A DNA stretch of 64,000 bases, taken from Gavia stellata. Lineage: Eukaryota; Chordata; Aves; Gaviiformes; Gaviidae. The stretch lies in NCBI RefSeq assembly GCF_030936135.1, contig NC_082594.1, forward strand, positions 110,399,020 to 110,463,019, given 5' to 3'. A model generated the notes under the pieces. That model searched no databases. It was not told the origin of the DNA and saw only the letters and a program-made list of their open reading frames with translations. Each line of letters starts with the position of its first letter. Position 1 is the first letter of the stretch. Both the position numbers and the translations under genes were made by a program. Positions 1 to 12,924 of the stretch are shown one piece after another.

Positions 1-67
1 AAGATTCATTGGGAAAATCTTCACTTCAGAAGAACTGAAAAGTGAAAGTAGCAGGTATCCTTTTAAG
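1..67 (+). CDS. HSPA13: HSPA13 exon fragment at window edge
   Basis: The first base completes a codon begun to the left. It then reads [12 protein letters not shown]... to RYPFK and stops at a clean donor GTAAGT at 68. It is the 3' end of an exon in the nucleotide-binding subdomain IB region. The intron 68-1015 that follows contains a run of 14 G at 394-407 and nothing else I recognise. Confidence 0.93.
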
Positions 68-3000
68 GTAAGTAGCCGTCTTCAGTTCTCTCCAAGCAGT
101 AAGCTATAGGATGCTTGAAACATGTAGTAGGTGACCAGCTTGTCTGACCTTGAGTCATTTGGCTAAATCTGATGTGCCTGAAAACCATAAGAGGTATCCA
201 GAGAAGGGAGAAGGAAACGGTTGTGGAAGTTGCGTACCTCTGTGTGAGAACTGATAGCGATTTTCCAGAGAACCCTGTCCTCTACTGTGAAATGTGTTTC
301 TGCGTAACCTTCCAGCCCCTTCTCTTAAAGTATAAATCTCAACTTGAAATTCTAACTGTGCTTTGCTGAAAACTTCACTTTTTCCATGAGATTGGGGGGG
401 GGGGGGGAATACAGGAGTAAAAGTCAATCTTCTCTTCTGCCACTACAGTTTCTTCCCTAGCACTTTTCTAGTACTTACTTGACGAGCAGCAGATCTTGAA
501 AGCTGCTTTTTTTAAAAAAAAAAGTATTGCATTAATTTAGCATGGTGCAGTATTTGCTGAAAAGAGATGAATTTTCAGGTACTGCAAACAGTCTTTGAAT
601 TCTTTACCTGTTAAGAGAAGCTGTTCCAGTACCAACCTGTTTGCATCGTTTCAGAAAGAAGAACCTGTGGGAAGCTTTATCAGTAGGGTAAACCTAATGA
701 TTAAAAAACATTACTTTTATCTTTGAATGTGGTGTTGGAGTAGATTATGCAGTTGCTAGGTCTTAAATTTTTTAATGTGTCTTACCTGGGTACAGTGGGT
801 GTCACTACTTTGGATATACTCAGACACCTTAAGTTGCATGTTTTGCATAATACTCATAGTCAAGGAATAAAAGTGATTCAGGAGGTGGCAAAAGCACGTT
901 CATATTTTTCCAGAATAAACAGTCTATATGTGAATAAAACATTTGGTGGGGGCAGGGTGGGAGAGCATAAGAAAAAGATTTCTCATCTGTGGGTTGTGTT
1001 GCTTTTTCCTCCTAGATTTTCAACAACAACGGATCAGCTGAATTTTCTGTGACTACTAATGAAACTTTTCGCATCACTCCAGAGCATATTGGCTCTCAGC
1101 TGCTACTGAAACTGAAGAGCATGGCAGAAGACTATCTTGGCATGCCCATTTCAAAGGCGGTAATCTCTGTGCCAGCAGAGTTTGATGAAAGGCAACGGAA
1201 TTCTACCATTAAGGCAGCTAACCTTGCAGGTGATGTCTCTTTATTCCAGCATTTTCCTGTGAAGCCTCAAAATTATCTTTAGGTCTGTTTCACTATCCGT
1301 AAAGTCTTTTGGGAAGGATATAGAAACAGGGAATCAGTGATAGACAACCTTAGAATGGATTTTTGTTTTTTTATTACAGACCATTACCAATTGTGAGGAA
1401 CAGCAGAGAACTCTTGGGTACCAATAGGTGCAGCTGACTAATGCAGACAGATAGCTAGGAGGAGTAAGTTTTACTTTGGGGAAAATCGTCGTCTTGGTAA
1501 TCTCCAAATAGACTATACAGAGCACCCTTGGACAATAAATTAAACAGAAATAGAACATATGAAATAAATCCCCTTAGCAAGGTTTCTCTGGAAGAAACGT
1601 GTTTGGGCAAATCATGGTTCATGACTTCACCCTGACACTGAAGTAGTATTACTTTAGGCTTAAATAAGGAAGAGAGTTCAGTGAAAAATACTTGGAAAAC
1701 TGTTTCCTTTAGATCTGACATTTCACTTGGTGTAAGTTTGGTTCAAAAAAACCCCCAGAACTAATGGTAAATGTCATCATGATGCGAGAACTGAAGTTTT
1801 CTGAAGTGTACCTCACTGTTGCTTGGTATCTTTTCTCTTCGTAGGGCTAGAAATTTTGCGAGTAATCAATGAACCCACAGCTGCAGCTATGGCTTATGGA
1901 CTCCACAAAGCTGATGTGTTTAATGTTCTGGTGGTGGATTTGGGTGGAGGAACTTTGGATGTGTCTCTGTTGAACAAACAGGGAGGGATGTTCCTCACAC
2001 GAGCCATGGCAGGTGAGAAAAATGCTTTACTTTCTCAAGACATGGGGGGAAAGGAAAGGTGCACCTAAAGTCACCATTAGAGGGGCTTTTTAGAACATAC
2101 CAGCCTTGTCACAAAGTGTTCTCCAAAAGCGCTCTCAGCTGTCTTTCATGCAACATGAAGTCTGTGAGTGGTTTCAACAATTAAGATAAATTCACAGGTT
2201 TTGGCTGACTCAAAGGAATAAGTTGTGGTTTCATTTTATCTATGGCTGTTAACTTCTGTGCCTGCTGGTAAAAGTGCTGGTCTGTATTACAATTGCTTTG
2301 ACTGGACTTTTGGGGGCTGGGGATTTTACGAATCTTTCTTTTACCTTTATCCAAGCTGGAAACATTTGCCAAATCATTGACTAGTGCTTTAGAGCATCCT
2401 TGCCTTGTGTTTGGCTCCAGCTAAGTTGGGCAGGGTTTGGGAACGTTTGTGCTGTTAACCCAGAAGTACGTTTTGTGATATGTATATGCCAAAGTGATTC
2501 ATCACTTGGCAAAGAGTTCTGGCAGCAATGTTTAGTAAAACTGTAGTGAATACACAACTGCTTTTCACATGACCTGAACTCAGACAGGTCTGAGATGTAG
2601 TGCTAACTGTCTGCGTTGCCTTGAATGAATAAGTTGTCATGTGAGCTGCTGCGCAGTCTACTAAGAGTTGGAACAACAGGAAATATTCAGCAGCTTCATT
2701 CTGATTTATTTAGATGGAGGTCTACTAAGTGAATTCCTGTTTTCAGTTGAAACAAAACAGTGGAAACTTTGAGAGTATTGTTCAACACAGATGAAAATCT
2801 GCAGGCCATTTTTTAACTCTGTTGAATGGAAAGCAAGAACAATCGTTTCTGAGGTTTTTGGAAACATGGTGCAAGAATAATCTTTCTGAAGCAATTGGTT
2901 ATACATGATACTTTTTTTGTCTCTTTCTGAAGGCTAATATAAGATATGCCTGTTAATGTAGCTTGAAGTTTACTGCTTGCGTTCTATCACTTTCTTCCGC

Positions 3001-4248
3001 TTTCGGCAGGGTGTATATATATAGATACTTCAGTAGCATGTAATTTTTCATGTGGGTGTATAAAGATGTTGAATAACTTGAAACTGTTAAAATAATAATC
3101 CCTATAAAGCTTTACTGTGGAAGTGCTAAGACAAAAATCCATTCTGGGCAGAGAAATTTGAAACTGAAAATTTTACCTGGAAAAACAATTTGCTGTGAGA
3201 GATTGCACTTCAGTTACAGGGTTCCAGTTAGATATTTATCATTATGTATTTTCTTCTATAGAGAATACCTCTGAGTTAGCAACCACTGCTTTTTTCTGTT
3301 ACAGTGTAGCAGAGCAGTTCCATGGGAAAAACATTGAGGGGGATAAATTAAAAAAAAAAGTTGCTAAATGAAAATCTGGAAATTACTGTTCATCATGCAT
3401 TCTCCAGTGGACGACAGCTATGTCTATTTTCCCAGCTCTGTGATCTCTTGCTCTATGTTTACGGTCCTACTATCATTGTTTTGGCCCTTGAGAACCATCT
3501 CCCAGTAAAAGAGAAGATGCGTGCTGCTTTCTGAAGCTTTGAAGCTTCAGTGTCTGATGCCTTCTGTTCTGATGTTTCAGGTAACAACAAACTTGGAGGA
3601 CAGGATTTTAATCAGAGGTTGATGCTGTATTTCTATGATCAGCTCCAACAAATGTATGGTTCTCTGCCAACAAGAAAAGAAGAAATACATCGCCTCAGAC
3701 AGGCTGTGGAAGCAGTTAAATTAAATTTGACTGTTCATGAGGCAGCTACACTAAGGGTGTCATTGACTATGCCAGAAAGGAAGCTTACAAAAGAAATTCC
3801 AGAAAGTGAGGTAAAAACAAACACTGGGCTAAAAGGCAAGCCTTCGCAAAAAGCAGATCTGAAAAACCTTGGAGATACTTCAGAAGTAGAGAACAACTTT
3901 GTCAAAGTTGTGTTTGAAACAGAAATCTCTAGGAAGCTATTTGAGATGTTAAATGAGGACCTTTTTGAGAAGATTCTTGTGCCCATTGAACAGGTGTTGA
4001 AGGAAGGCCATCTACACAAAGCGGAAGTGGATGAAATTGTGTTAGTTGGAGGCTCCACCCGGATTCCTCAAATACGCAAAGTTATTCAGGATTTCTTTGG
4101 AAAGGAACCTAACACCTCTGTAGATCCTGATCTAGCAGTTGTAATGGGCGTAGCTATCCAAGCAGGAATCGTTGGTGGGTCCTGGCCTCTCCAAGTCAGC
4201 GCTATAGAAATTCCTAATAAGCATTTACGGAAGACTAATTTTAACTGA
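1..4248 (+). CDS. HSPA13: HSPA13 (STCH), Hsp70-family ATPase, partial: last four coding exons
   Basis: Spliced from 1-67, 1016-1229, 1845-2012 and 3581-4248, giving 371 residues plus TGA. The human protein has 471 residues, so about 100 N-terminal residues (leader and first ATPase strands) lie left of the window. All junctions are GT-AG with matching phases. Hsp70 actin-fold motifs are seen: [12 protein letters not shown] (from 1868), the phosphate-2 loop [12 protein letters not shown] (from 1937) and the adenosine motif GGSTRIP (from about 4048). The frame ends with KTNFN and has no peptide-binding domain. That is the known design of HSPA13, a microsome-associated Hsp70 relative made only of the ATPase domain. 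A linker in the last exon (about 3805-3900) is the variable part of the family. It converges on ABCC13. The call is by recognition of the protein family, and no disruption was seen. Confidence 0.96.
394..407 (+). repeat. Run of 14 G in HSPA13 intron
   Basis: An uninterrupted G tract about 330 bases after the exon donor. It is able in principle to form a G-quadruplex. Length may vary or be misread. Confidence 0.8.
1016..1229 (+). CDS. HSPA13: HSPA13 internal exon
   Basis: The acceptor is TCCTCCTAG before 1016 and the donor is GTGATG at 1230. It begins [12 protein letters not shown] and continues through [14 protein letters not shown] to AANLAG, the Hsp70 segment before phosphate 2. It ends in phase 1. 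Intron 1230-1844 holds nothing recognised. Confidence 0.95.
1845..2012 (+). CDS. HSPA13: HSPA13 internal exon with phosphate-2 loop
   Basis: The acceptor CTCTTCGTAG precedes 1845 and the donor GTGAGA starts at 2013. It encodes [19 protein letters not shown], then [17 protein letters not shown] and ends MAG (phase 1). The Asp-Gly-Gly-Gly-Thr phosphate loop is intact. The long following intron 2013-3580 shows no gene or clear repeat. Confidence 0.96.
3581..4248 (+). CDS. HSPA13: HSPA13 terminal coding exon
   Basis: Acceptor GATGTTTCAG precedes 3581. It starts [13 protein letters not shown] and carries [13 protein letters not shown] low-conservation Lys/Ser/Glu linker spans roughly residues 75-110 of the exon. 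[17 protein letters not shown], the nucleotide motif GGSTRIP and the C-terminus KHLRKTNFN follow before TGA at 4246-4248. The ATG at 3550 lies in the intron and is not the start. Confidence 0.96.
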
Positions 4249-7135
4249 ATATAAACTCTTCCCCATTGCATTCCATCTCTCCAAAAGTGTACTCTGATGG
4301 TGCATACTTATCTGACTGGCAGCAGACCCTAATCTTAGCCATATTATATTCATTTTTTTATCTATTCCAGGTAGGTGTTACTGGATGCCTAACTGTGTTA
4401 AAGCTAGATGTTACTTTAAAGGTACGAATGGTTTTTGAAGTTCTGAAGTGTCCTGTATTTGCTTGTAGATTGGATATTGGATGAAAATGCTAGTGATGAC
4501 ACGCTCACATTTTCTTGCTAAATTTTATTAGCAAATCCTGAAGAGGTGTATGCTTAAAATAAAAGGGAGTGTGACCAAATGTTAGAGGTAATGTGGTATG
4601 GTACTTAGGTATTCCCAGGTCCAATGTATTTACTTTGAAAGAATGTGAAGCAGTGTTAACGCACATAGCGCTAGCAGTCTTGAGCTTAAATTTATTTATT
4701 AAATTGTCATTTGAGCATTTAAGCACCTTTCTAAAAGGCATGTTGCAGCTTGAATGAGACTTATGCATTCACTTGATTCTTCTGCTGTTCATAACAGCAT
4801 AATGGTATTACTGAGGCTATATGGCAAATTGTCTCATGTTTCAGCTGAACCGTATTAAGAAACTTAGCTCTTGCTAATGTAGAGTTACTTAGTCTGTCTT
4901 CAAGGCTTACTTCCTGATCTGGTTTTGATGGTTAACATACAGGTGCTGCTGTCATACCACTGATGTTCTCCATGGAGAACAAGGGCGTATCGCCAACTAT
5001 TTATACTTCCCCTGCCTTATTTGAAAACTGCAGTAATTTTATGTATCTTAAAGCCACACCTGTATGTCTTCCCTTGAATTTGACCAATGTGAATTTCATT
5101 GTTGCACAACCACAAGTGTGTGATGTCTTTCCCCTTGAGTATCTCAAGCTGTACTGTTTTCAGGGGGAAAGTGTGGGACAGAAGGGACTGCCTGGATGAA
5201 GTCTAGTTCCTGTAGTCCTAGTAAATGAAAACTCACCCAACTGTTTTATACTTTTTAGCTCATATCACTGGTTTAAGTTTTGTCATATCCCTACTCTAAA
5301 CCAAACATAGATCGGAGATTGTAGCTGTCCTTTTGGGATGGAAGCAGCGTGTGTAACACAGGATTTGAGGTAGCGCTTCTTAAGACTTTATTTTAAGCAA
5401 ATAGTTTGCTACTCAGCTATCTAGCAAATGCATGAGGAGGAAAAAATTAATGATCTGAAAAAACAAATTGGTGGCAGTTCTGCTCTCTTTGGAGAGTTAA
5501 ATCAATACTTAAAGGCCAGTTGAATTCTTTTACCTGTATAGAACTTTCTACAATGAAAACACTTCATTCAGTTAAGACTAGCTTCAACATCCATCAATCC
5601 AGTCTTCACCAGGTAGGCTCTAGTAACAGGTAGTTCTAAGCATTTTCTTGTATGCTCCAGAATAATTCTGTTTGGATTAAACATGCCAAGATAAAGTGTG
5701 GGGCTTAAATTTATTAACCTGTGACTATATTAAAATAGGCTTATTATTCTCTTGGCAGTAGGCCTGATTTATGGCACTGTCATAAATGAATTGTGCTGCT
5801 TCAGCTGTTTGCATAGCTATTGTCTAAACATATCTTTGAAGTAATCCGATTAAAATCTTCTTAAATTGAATCATAGTTGCATACAACCATTCCATCAGCA
5901 TTGTTTAACTTCACAGAGGATTCCCAAAATATTGCTAAGATCTGTTTAATTTCCCTGAGTTGAAAACCAAAGTGATATTTTTATTTGAGGATTTTTTCCT
6001 TTGTACCTTTTTGAAAGTGACCTTGTCTCTAAGTCTGTATGGAACTTCCAGTAATGTGATAATATGTTCAAGACAAAATGTTGCACAGCTATAAAGAGTG
6101 AGTGGTAAGTCCTGCGGTAACTCCCACATTGAAGGAAGTGCCTCTTCAGTGAAATCATGGATGAATGCCAACATACAGTACAGTGCTCGTATGCAGTTGC
6201 TATTTGGGGCCTTTGCTTTGCAGATACAAATGTATGTATTTAATTCAACTTATATTCCAATGTCTTTGGAGTCATTGTGGCCTTTCCTTCTGCCCTGCTG
6301 TAAATTCATCTCAAAGGCTACTGGAGTTACAGTAGCTCTCTAGTCTTCATTTTTTTTTAATGCACTGTGTAAAATGAGCAGACCTGTATAAAAATAGAAC
6401 CACATCACAGTGAAGTTAAACTATTAAAAGCTTTTTGCAATTTTGGGACAAATCAGGTAGGAGTGTGGGAGTAACTTTAAACTGTTAAACTCTCAATGCA
6501 AATAAATGAAGTACTTTTTTTCTTTTTCTTTTCACATACTTCTTCACTCTGGAGGAGTTAAGTCTCCTTCAGTGTTAATCTAGGAATTGTAAAGGAAGGG
6601 TGAGTTGTTGTTTACTTGTTTTTTTAAAAAAAAAAAATCCATAAAAGGGTATTTATTCAGATTTCTATACAGATTTTTTTTTAGTAGAGAAGTTACTGTA
6701 CATTGGATATGTCATAATGCATCCTTATTTATTAAATAACTGTTTTGTGAATTCTGCAATAGTTATTTATTTTGTCTTTTCGTTTTAGTACTGTATTTTG
6801 GCACAAACCATTAAATTTTAACGATGAGTCCACTGTACTAAGTGGATATTTCCAGGTATGCACAGGTACTACTTAGCAAAAGTCTCTCTTTAACCAAATT
6901 GGTATTTTAAAGCTGAAATATTTCTACAAACAATCCTTGAAATCTAAGTATGGTTGGCTGTGGTGTTGGGTGCGTAACAAAGTTACAAAGCTAAAGCTTG
7001 TTTCGTGAGTTGAAATTCTGAAGGTATGATGCCTCACCAACTGTATGTTTTTTAATTGTTTCCAAGTGCAGATGATGAAATGCATTTTATAAATAACCTG
7101 TTAGAATGTTTTTAATAAAAGTAATTCCTGGCCCT
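4249..7135 (+). other. HSPA13: Probable HSPA13 3' UTR and downstream sequence
   Basis: AT-rich stretch with no credible coding region after the stop. AATAAA hexamers occur at 4558-4563, 6501-6506 and 7114-7119. The last is followed by T/G-rich sequence and is my best guess for the distal polyadenylation site, because long 3' UTRs are usual for this gene. The exact end cannot be set without transcript data. Confidence 0.5.
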
Positions 7136-8059
7136 TGGACAGGTCTTGTTTCAGTTTCTCAGGGAAGTACTGTAACAGCACTATTTCCCCATCTTCCTTG
7201 AATTCCCGTGGAGGTTAGAGGATGAGGTTTAAATCCCTCAACTTGCCAAGGGGTTGCTATACCCTGGATTGACAGATCTTCTTTGGGAAGTGGCAGAGAG
7301 GAGTGTTAGGAACTGGGGTGGGAGGGGAAAAAACCTTTCTCCTCAAGCTGCAGTTCAGGGTGGAAGAATGGAACTGAGAGGAAAAGTGCAGATTGGTACA
7401 AGGGAGGAAGAAGGAAGCACTAACGGTGAGGGAAACCCTGGTCAAGGTTGGTGTCAGCTCCTTGCTCCTGTTGGGAGCAGGAGTGATTCCCGCTCCTCCT
7501 ATGCTTATGCTCCTTGTGCCCTGCCTGCTGGATCACAGGATGTGGGGCAGGAAGAGACCCTTCCTCATCTTGCTGAACAGCTGCAGGATGGATGTGGGGA
7601 ATGGCTTCCAGCATATGCAGAGTGAAGGTTGGGGACAGGCTCATGCAGAATATGACAAATGTGACGTTTGACATGTTACAGGTAGGGAAGCTTGCCCCAG
7701 TAGGTTCCAAATTGTCCTTCAGTACTTCCAACTGTGAGATGGTTTCTACATGTATGTCATCTTGGGATTCAGGCTGGGAAATATAAGGTCTAGAGACCCT
7801 GAACCATGATGGTGTTTCACAAATTAATATTTTAGCCTGCAGTTTAAACCCAATCCAGAATTTTCATGGACTACTGCCCAGAAACATAGCCAGAGAAAAC
7901 GTTACAGAGCATTTGCAAGCCTCTTTCCTCCTCAGTGCAAAAGCCGTGATGATAACTGTAAGCCTGGTCCAACCTTCCCCCAACAGACAGCAATCAACTA
8001 TGGCTGGCAAAAGGCAGAAACATGTATGTTCCTGCGAGGGAAAGGAGGCTTTCCCCCAA

Positions 8060-8240
8060 CTTCCTTCTGGTTTCCCCTGTGATACTGCCAGGAAAGTGTA
8101 GAGCAAGGGCTAGAAGCAGGGCTGAGGGAAGTGTTGCCTGAGAAGATACTGCCTGTAGGATTCTTTTGAATGCTGTGGGGAAGGAAGTTGAAGCAGAGCA
8201 TGAGCAGGTTCTGCTCCATGCTTCTCCCTGTGAAAAGGAA
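8060..8240 (+). repeat. Diverged duplicate segment, copy 1
   Basis: Shares ordered blocks with 9390-9560: 'GTGATACTGCCAGG' against 'GCGATACTTGCAGG', then 'CCTGTAGGATTC' against 'CCTGTGGCACTT'. Next come GAATGCTGTGGGGAAGGAAG against GAATGTTGTGAGGAAG, and GAGCAGGTTCTG against GAGAAGGTTCTG. By eye this is an old duplicated or dispersed element. I do not know its family. Confidence 0.4.
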
Positions 8241-9389
8241 AAACAGAGTCATGGTGCCCTTCTGAGCCTCATCCTCACTTCAGACTCTGCCCTGATACCC
8301 TGGCTGTCCCGCCCTTCCTTTCCCTAACCCAAGCAACCTAGCTGGAAAAGGAGGCCATGCAGGAGCTCCTCAAACGGATGAACAGTTGGGTCCCTCATCT
8401 TATCTCCAACCAAATGATGGTAACCTGTGGAGTCAGAAGGCCCTTTGAGAACAGCCCCAAGCTGGGTTTTTCCACACTTGCTTTTCTTCAGCCTAGCACC
8501 TTCTCAGGAGTCTCAGCAGTCAGTGGCTTATATGGGGCAGAGCCTTTCACAGGTGGTGGGTGCCTATAAGTAGCCCCACAGGATGAGGCGGGGACCTGAT
8601 CCCCAAATACCCTGGAGGCATAGGAGAATTGCCATTTGGAGGAGAAAGTGCAGGAGAGGCTAGATATAGGCTGAGCTGGCCTGCAGGGCTATGACATGGC
8701 TTTGTCTGCACTGTCAAGGGAGTTAGCTGGTGACATTGTGTTTGGTGGGTTGTGTTGGGTACTGCAAAGTCTGAATTAATATTGAACTTGAGGCAGCCAA
8801 GTGCTCCCTCTTTGTTTCTTAGAGTGAGCCTCTTTCACATCAGGCGTGTGAGGAGAGTAGAGGTTGCAGACCCTGGGTGATATTCTTACTGCAAAATTGC
8901 CTTTTCCTGCATACCCTAAGCCTGTTAGATGGTTTACTTCGGTAAGTTATTGCTGCATGAAAACATAGCAGGAGCACATCACGCTGCTTCTGCCTCCACC
9001 GCACCTCCTTTTTCAAAGTGAAACTGTATATGAGGACTACAGCTTGCTGAAAGAGAAGCAATGGCTATTTGGCTTCTGCTGACACTAGTCCACCATTTTC
9101 TTTTCTCTCAGACTTTGCAGTTATTCAGTCTGCAGCTTTTCCAAACTGTGGTCTGAACGTAGCCTGAAGCTGTAAGGCTATGTCAGCCCAGCAGTAAGCA
9201 CAGAAAACCCTCCTCCCCACAAATAAACAACAACAAAAAAGTAAAAATTGCCATGCACTGATGCCAGTCCTCAGATTATTTTCTCTGGACTTTGTGAAAG
9301 GGGTTGGTCTCTGAGGTACTGAAGTCTACCTCCCCTAGCCTTATGCCTAAAACTTCTTAATCGGCTTAGGAATGGCACTCGCTTCAGTC

Positions 9390-9560
9390 CCTTCCAATTC
9401 CTCCTGCGATACTTGCAGGTAAGAGTGGGTTCAGAGGGGAGCATGAAGGTGGGTAAGGGATGGGGACAACGTTGGGGGAAGTAGAGCTGCAGAAGAGCCT
9501 GCCTGTGGCACTTGGAATGTTGTGAGGAAGTTAAATGACGGTATGAGAAGGTTCTGATCT
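9390..9560 (+). repeat. Diverged duplicate segment, copy 2
   Basis: Second member of the pair with 8060-8240, in the same orientation and with the same block order. No terminal repeats or coding capacity were recognised. Confidence 0.4.
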
Positions 9561-10956
9561 GTTGGGAAGGTACTCTTGGCCTCAGGTGGGGGAAAGAAGA
9601 GGAAAACAGAGATGAAAAGCAGGAAGCTGTTCTCTCTCCTGAGAAATGTTCTGTCACACCAGTCTCTCCAAGACTTTCAGAAGGTAATAGTTACTTGGGC
9701 TGGGTTGTTCCTAGTCTAAAATCATTATATGCTTCTAATAGTTTTGTGCAACTGACAGTATATTTAGTTATGTTTTGTAGCCAATTAAACTAGATAGCAC
9801 TCTGGTTGTAACGTAGGGAGACAGGCTTGCTTTCTTGCCTTCAGGAAAGGATAGAGAAATCATTCACCTTCACTGTAATAGAATCACATCTTTGAGGAAC
9901 TTCTTTGGCGAGCCTCAGTCACTTCTCACCACCTTTCTAAAACAGGAAATATGGTTTGCTTGCTATCAGGCAAGAAATTAAGATCCTACTTGATATTAAC
10001 CAGGTGTCAATATTAAAGTAATACAACAGGGCTGTAGACCGACTCTTTATTCATGTACTTTGATGTTTTTAATTTTTTTTTAAGCAGTTGATGGGGATCT
10101 TCTCTTAGTTTTTGAAGTTTGAGTTGGTATTGAACTTGAAGAGTTTTAGGAACTGCAATAAAAAAAGGAAAATTAATATTTATGTGGCCTACAGAAGCAT
10201 AGACATGGTTAACTGACACTTTCAGTAAATGTACATAACCTTTCCTGCTGCTGTAATTAGTATTGAGGTTTGCATTAAAATCTACTAGCAAAGAGATAGC
10301 CACATCTGACTCCATTTTTTCTGGGATTCTTTCACAATGTGATTTTGTAATGCTCAATCAGATACATAAGAACTGCTTTTCAATTATTTGAAATAATTTT
10401 TCAGTTATTCAGAAATCACAAGGTCAAAAGGAAAATTAATGTGGTAAGTCTATTGCCTCAAGAATTACCTAAGTATACGTGCAAATATGCATGTCCTAAA
10501 AATCAGCACCAAATGACATCTGCCTGTATGTCCACGCAATAAGCAGTTTGGGTTTTTAATGAATTCGCAATCATCATAAGAATGTACTAACTAACAGGGC
10601 ATAATGTGAGAGCAACTTAATTAAGTACTATTTTTTAATTAAAAACTGTACGAACAGCAAGATTTATTTTTCAATCTGTCTTTACTAGTGCAACAGTTAA
10701 AATACGCCATGAAAATCACTGCTTTGTTATGTTGTTCTAGTGCCAATATGATCAAAATAAGTGATTTGTATAAAATCAGAAAGTTATTTTAAGAAACCTG
10801 ATCAATATATATAGGTTGTAGTAAACAGCAGTGTTCTGAGGAGCTTTTGGGTAAGCTAGTCATTTTATAACATCAGGAATGCCACCACATATCCCTCAAG
10901 TGTTTACTGGAGTAAGGAATTCTCATATTCATTAAGAATTCATTCATTAGTTTTCT

Positions 10957-11068
10957 TCACCTTCTTATCCCAGCCTCTGCAACCATTTCAGAAAAGGCAC
11001 CTTTTCATTCTAACAAATTATGTGGTGTATCATATTCTAGAATCCTTCCTGCATCCAGAACAAGCACT
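10957..11068 (-). pseudogene. ABCC13: ABCC13 exon 27 (C-terminus) with early TGA
   Basis: Acceptor TTGCATTGTAG. Reads VLVLDAGRILEYDTPHNLLE, TGA (11007..11005), then KGAFSEMVAEAGIRR and TGA at 10959..10957. MRP1 runs DLLQQRGLFYSMAKDAGLV through the same place, so the first TGA is premature and removes 15 residues. Confidence 0.87.
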
Positions 11069-11551
11069 CTACAATGCAAAAGCAGAAAGGTTACAGAAGA
11101 AAAATAAGCTCTTCAACCATATTTTCCAGTCCTAATACAGATAATGGGAACTCTTATTTAGAAGAAATATCATTGCAGTAGGTAATTTGTCGGTTTCTAA
11201 AGCTAGGAACTCTTACATTTAAAAAAGCCTTTTGAAAATGGCGTTTTTGCTTAATTGGTAACAATGCTACAGTAGAGTAAATGGACTATAGAGAATTAAG
11301 TGGTCTTAACAGTAACTTATACCTGTACCTTACCAGGAAAAAAATAAATTCTGTAATTAGAAGGGGGAAACAGAACACAGGCTATCAATATTTAATTAAT
11401 ATTGATGCCAAGTCTTTTGTGATACCTTGGATTGCACAGATAGAAAGATACTAAGGTAAAAAGTGTTGGAGAGTAAATTTTAATAAGTCTGAAAACTGAT
11501 GCATTTAAAGGAAGCCATTTATTTTTAAAATGGCTTACCGAAACTTACTTA

Positions 11552-11776
<225 letters not shown>

Positions 11777-12618
11777 TCAGGGACATTGAGGAAGGGGAGA
11801 GCAACATAAAGCTGAGATTACTGCGGAACCTATCTGTTCTGTCTTTCTTAACAACACTTTATACTTCTTATAAGACTAGTGAAATATGCTCACCTCCTTT
11901 TGGAAGTTTTGATTTCTTCTTGCTCAGCATACCAATAATAGTTAAGGTGTGACTTTTAAACACCTGTGGCTGAACTTTGTAGTGTAAACGTAGTCTTGCC
12001 TACAGCTTCTATATTCACATTATAACAGGGACTCTGAATAAGCCAGATTGAATGCTAAACCACTTTTTAATAATGTTCAGTGTAAAAGTTTGGATACTCC
12101 TACATGTTAGCTGTGGTGTATGCCTTCTAGTAACTTCCTCCTGAAAATGATCTGCCAAAAAAATTCAAGCTGATACTCAGTACACTCCATTTAAGACCTG
12201 CCCCTTTGCTGCTGAAAGCTTCAGTATTTGTCTCCTAAAGCTTAGAGTCCTTTTACTTCAAGCATCACCTTCCTTACATAGCTATGGGTTAATGTTTTAC
12301 AAGGGAAAAAAGAGTTGATTTGCCTAAGCAAATAAAGCAAAGGCACAAGCTCTCTGCAGTTTTGCCCTCTGTTCCAAGTTTGGTGTTTTTTGGGTTTTTT
12401 GTTTTGTTTTTTAAGTTTAAGTAAGTAAGTACTTTTCTATCCAAATCTAATTAGGGGGGGTATGAATTGTCCCATTCTCCCCCAAACTCCTTTACAACTA
12501 CTCATATACTTAAGCTATTAAGATTATTTTCAGCTTGTCTACTTCCTTGGCTTCCCATACAGCATAGGCCATAGCACTTTATACAGTTGTGACCAGTTGG
12601 CCACCTCAAAGAAACTCA

Positions 12619-12924
<306 letters not shown>

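Larger units (their letters stand above)
7136..10956. other. Intergenic region between convergent HSPA13 and ABCC13
   Basis: Open frames here are short and lack family signatures. The part from 7.2 to 9.7 kb is clearly richer in G/C than the flanks and contains two similar segments (about 8060-8240 and 9390-9560) described separately. A minus-strand AATAAA (TTTATT at 10046-10051) could serve ABCC13 transcripts. Nothing else was recognised. Confidence 0.5.

Noticed and set aside
3550-3580. ATG at 3550 as start of an independent HSPA13-like gene
   Set aside because: The bases up to 3580 are intron ending in TTTCAG. The homology starts exactly at 3581 and joins the upstream exon in phase.
3735-4058. 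Antisense frame of 107 residues under HSPA13
   Set aside because: A shadow of the coding exon on the opposite strand with no signature of its own.
7254-7671. Overlapping frames of 92-123 residues on both strands
   Set aside because: No motif, no splice context, and mutual overlap in several frames. Probably repeat-derived or chance.
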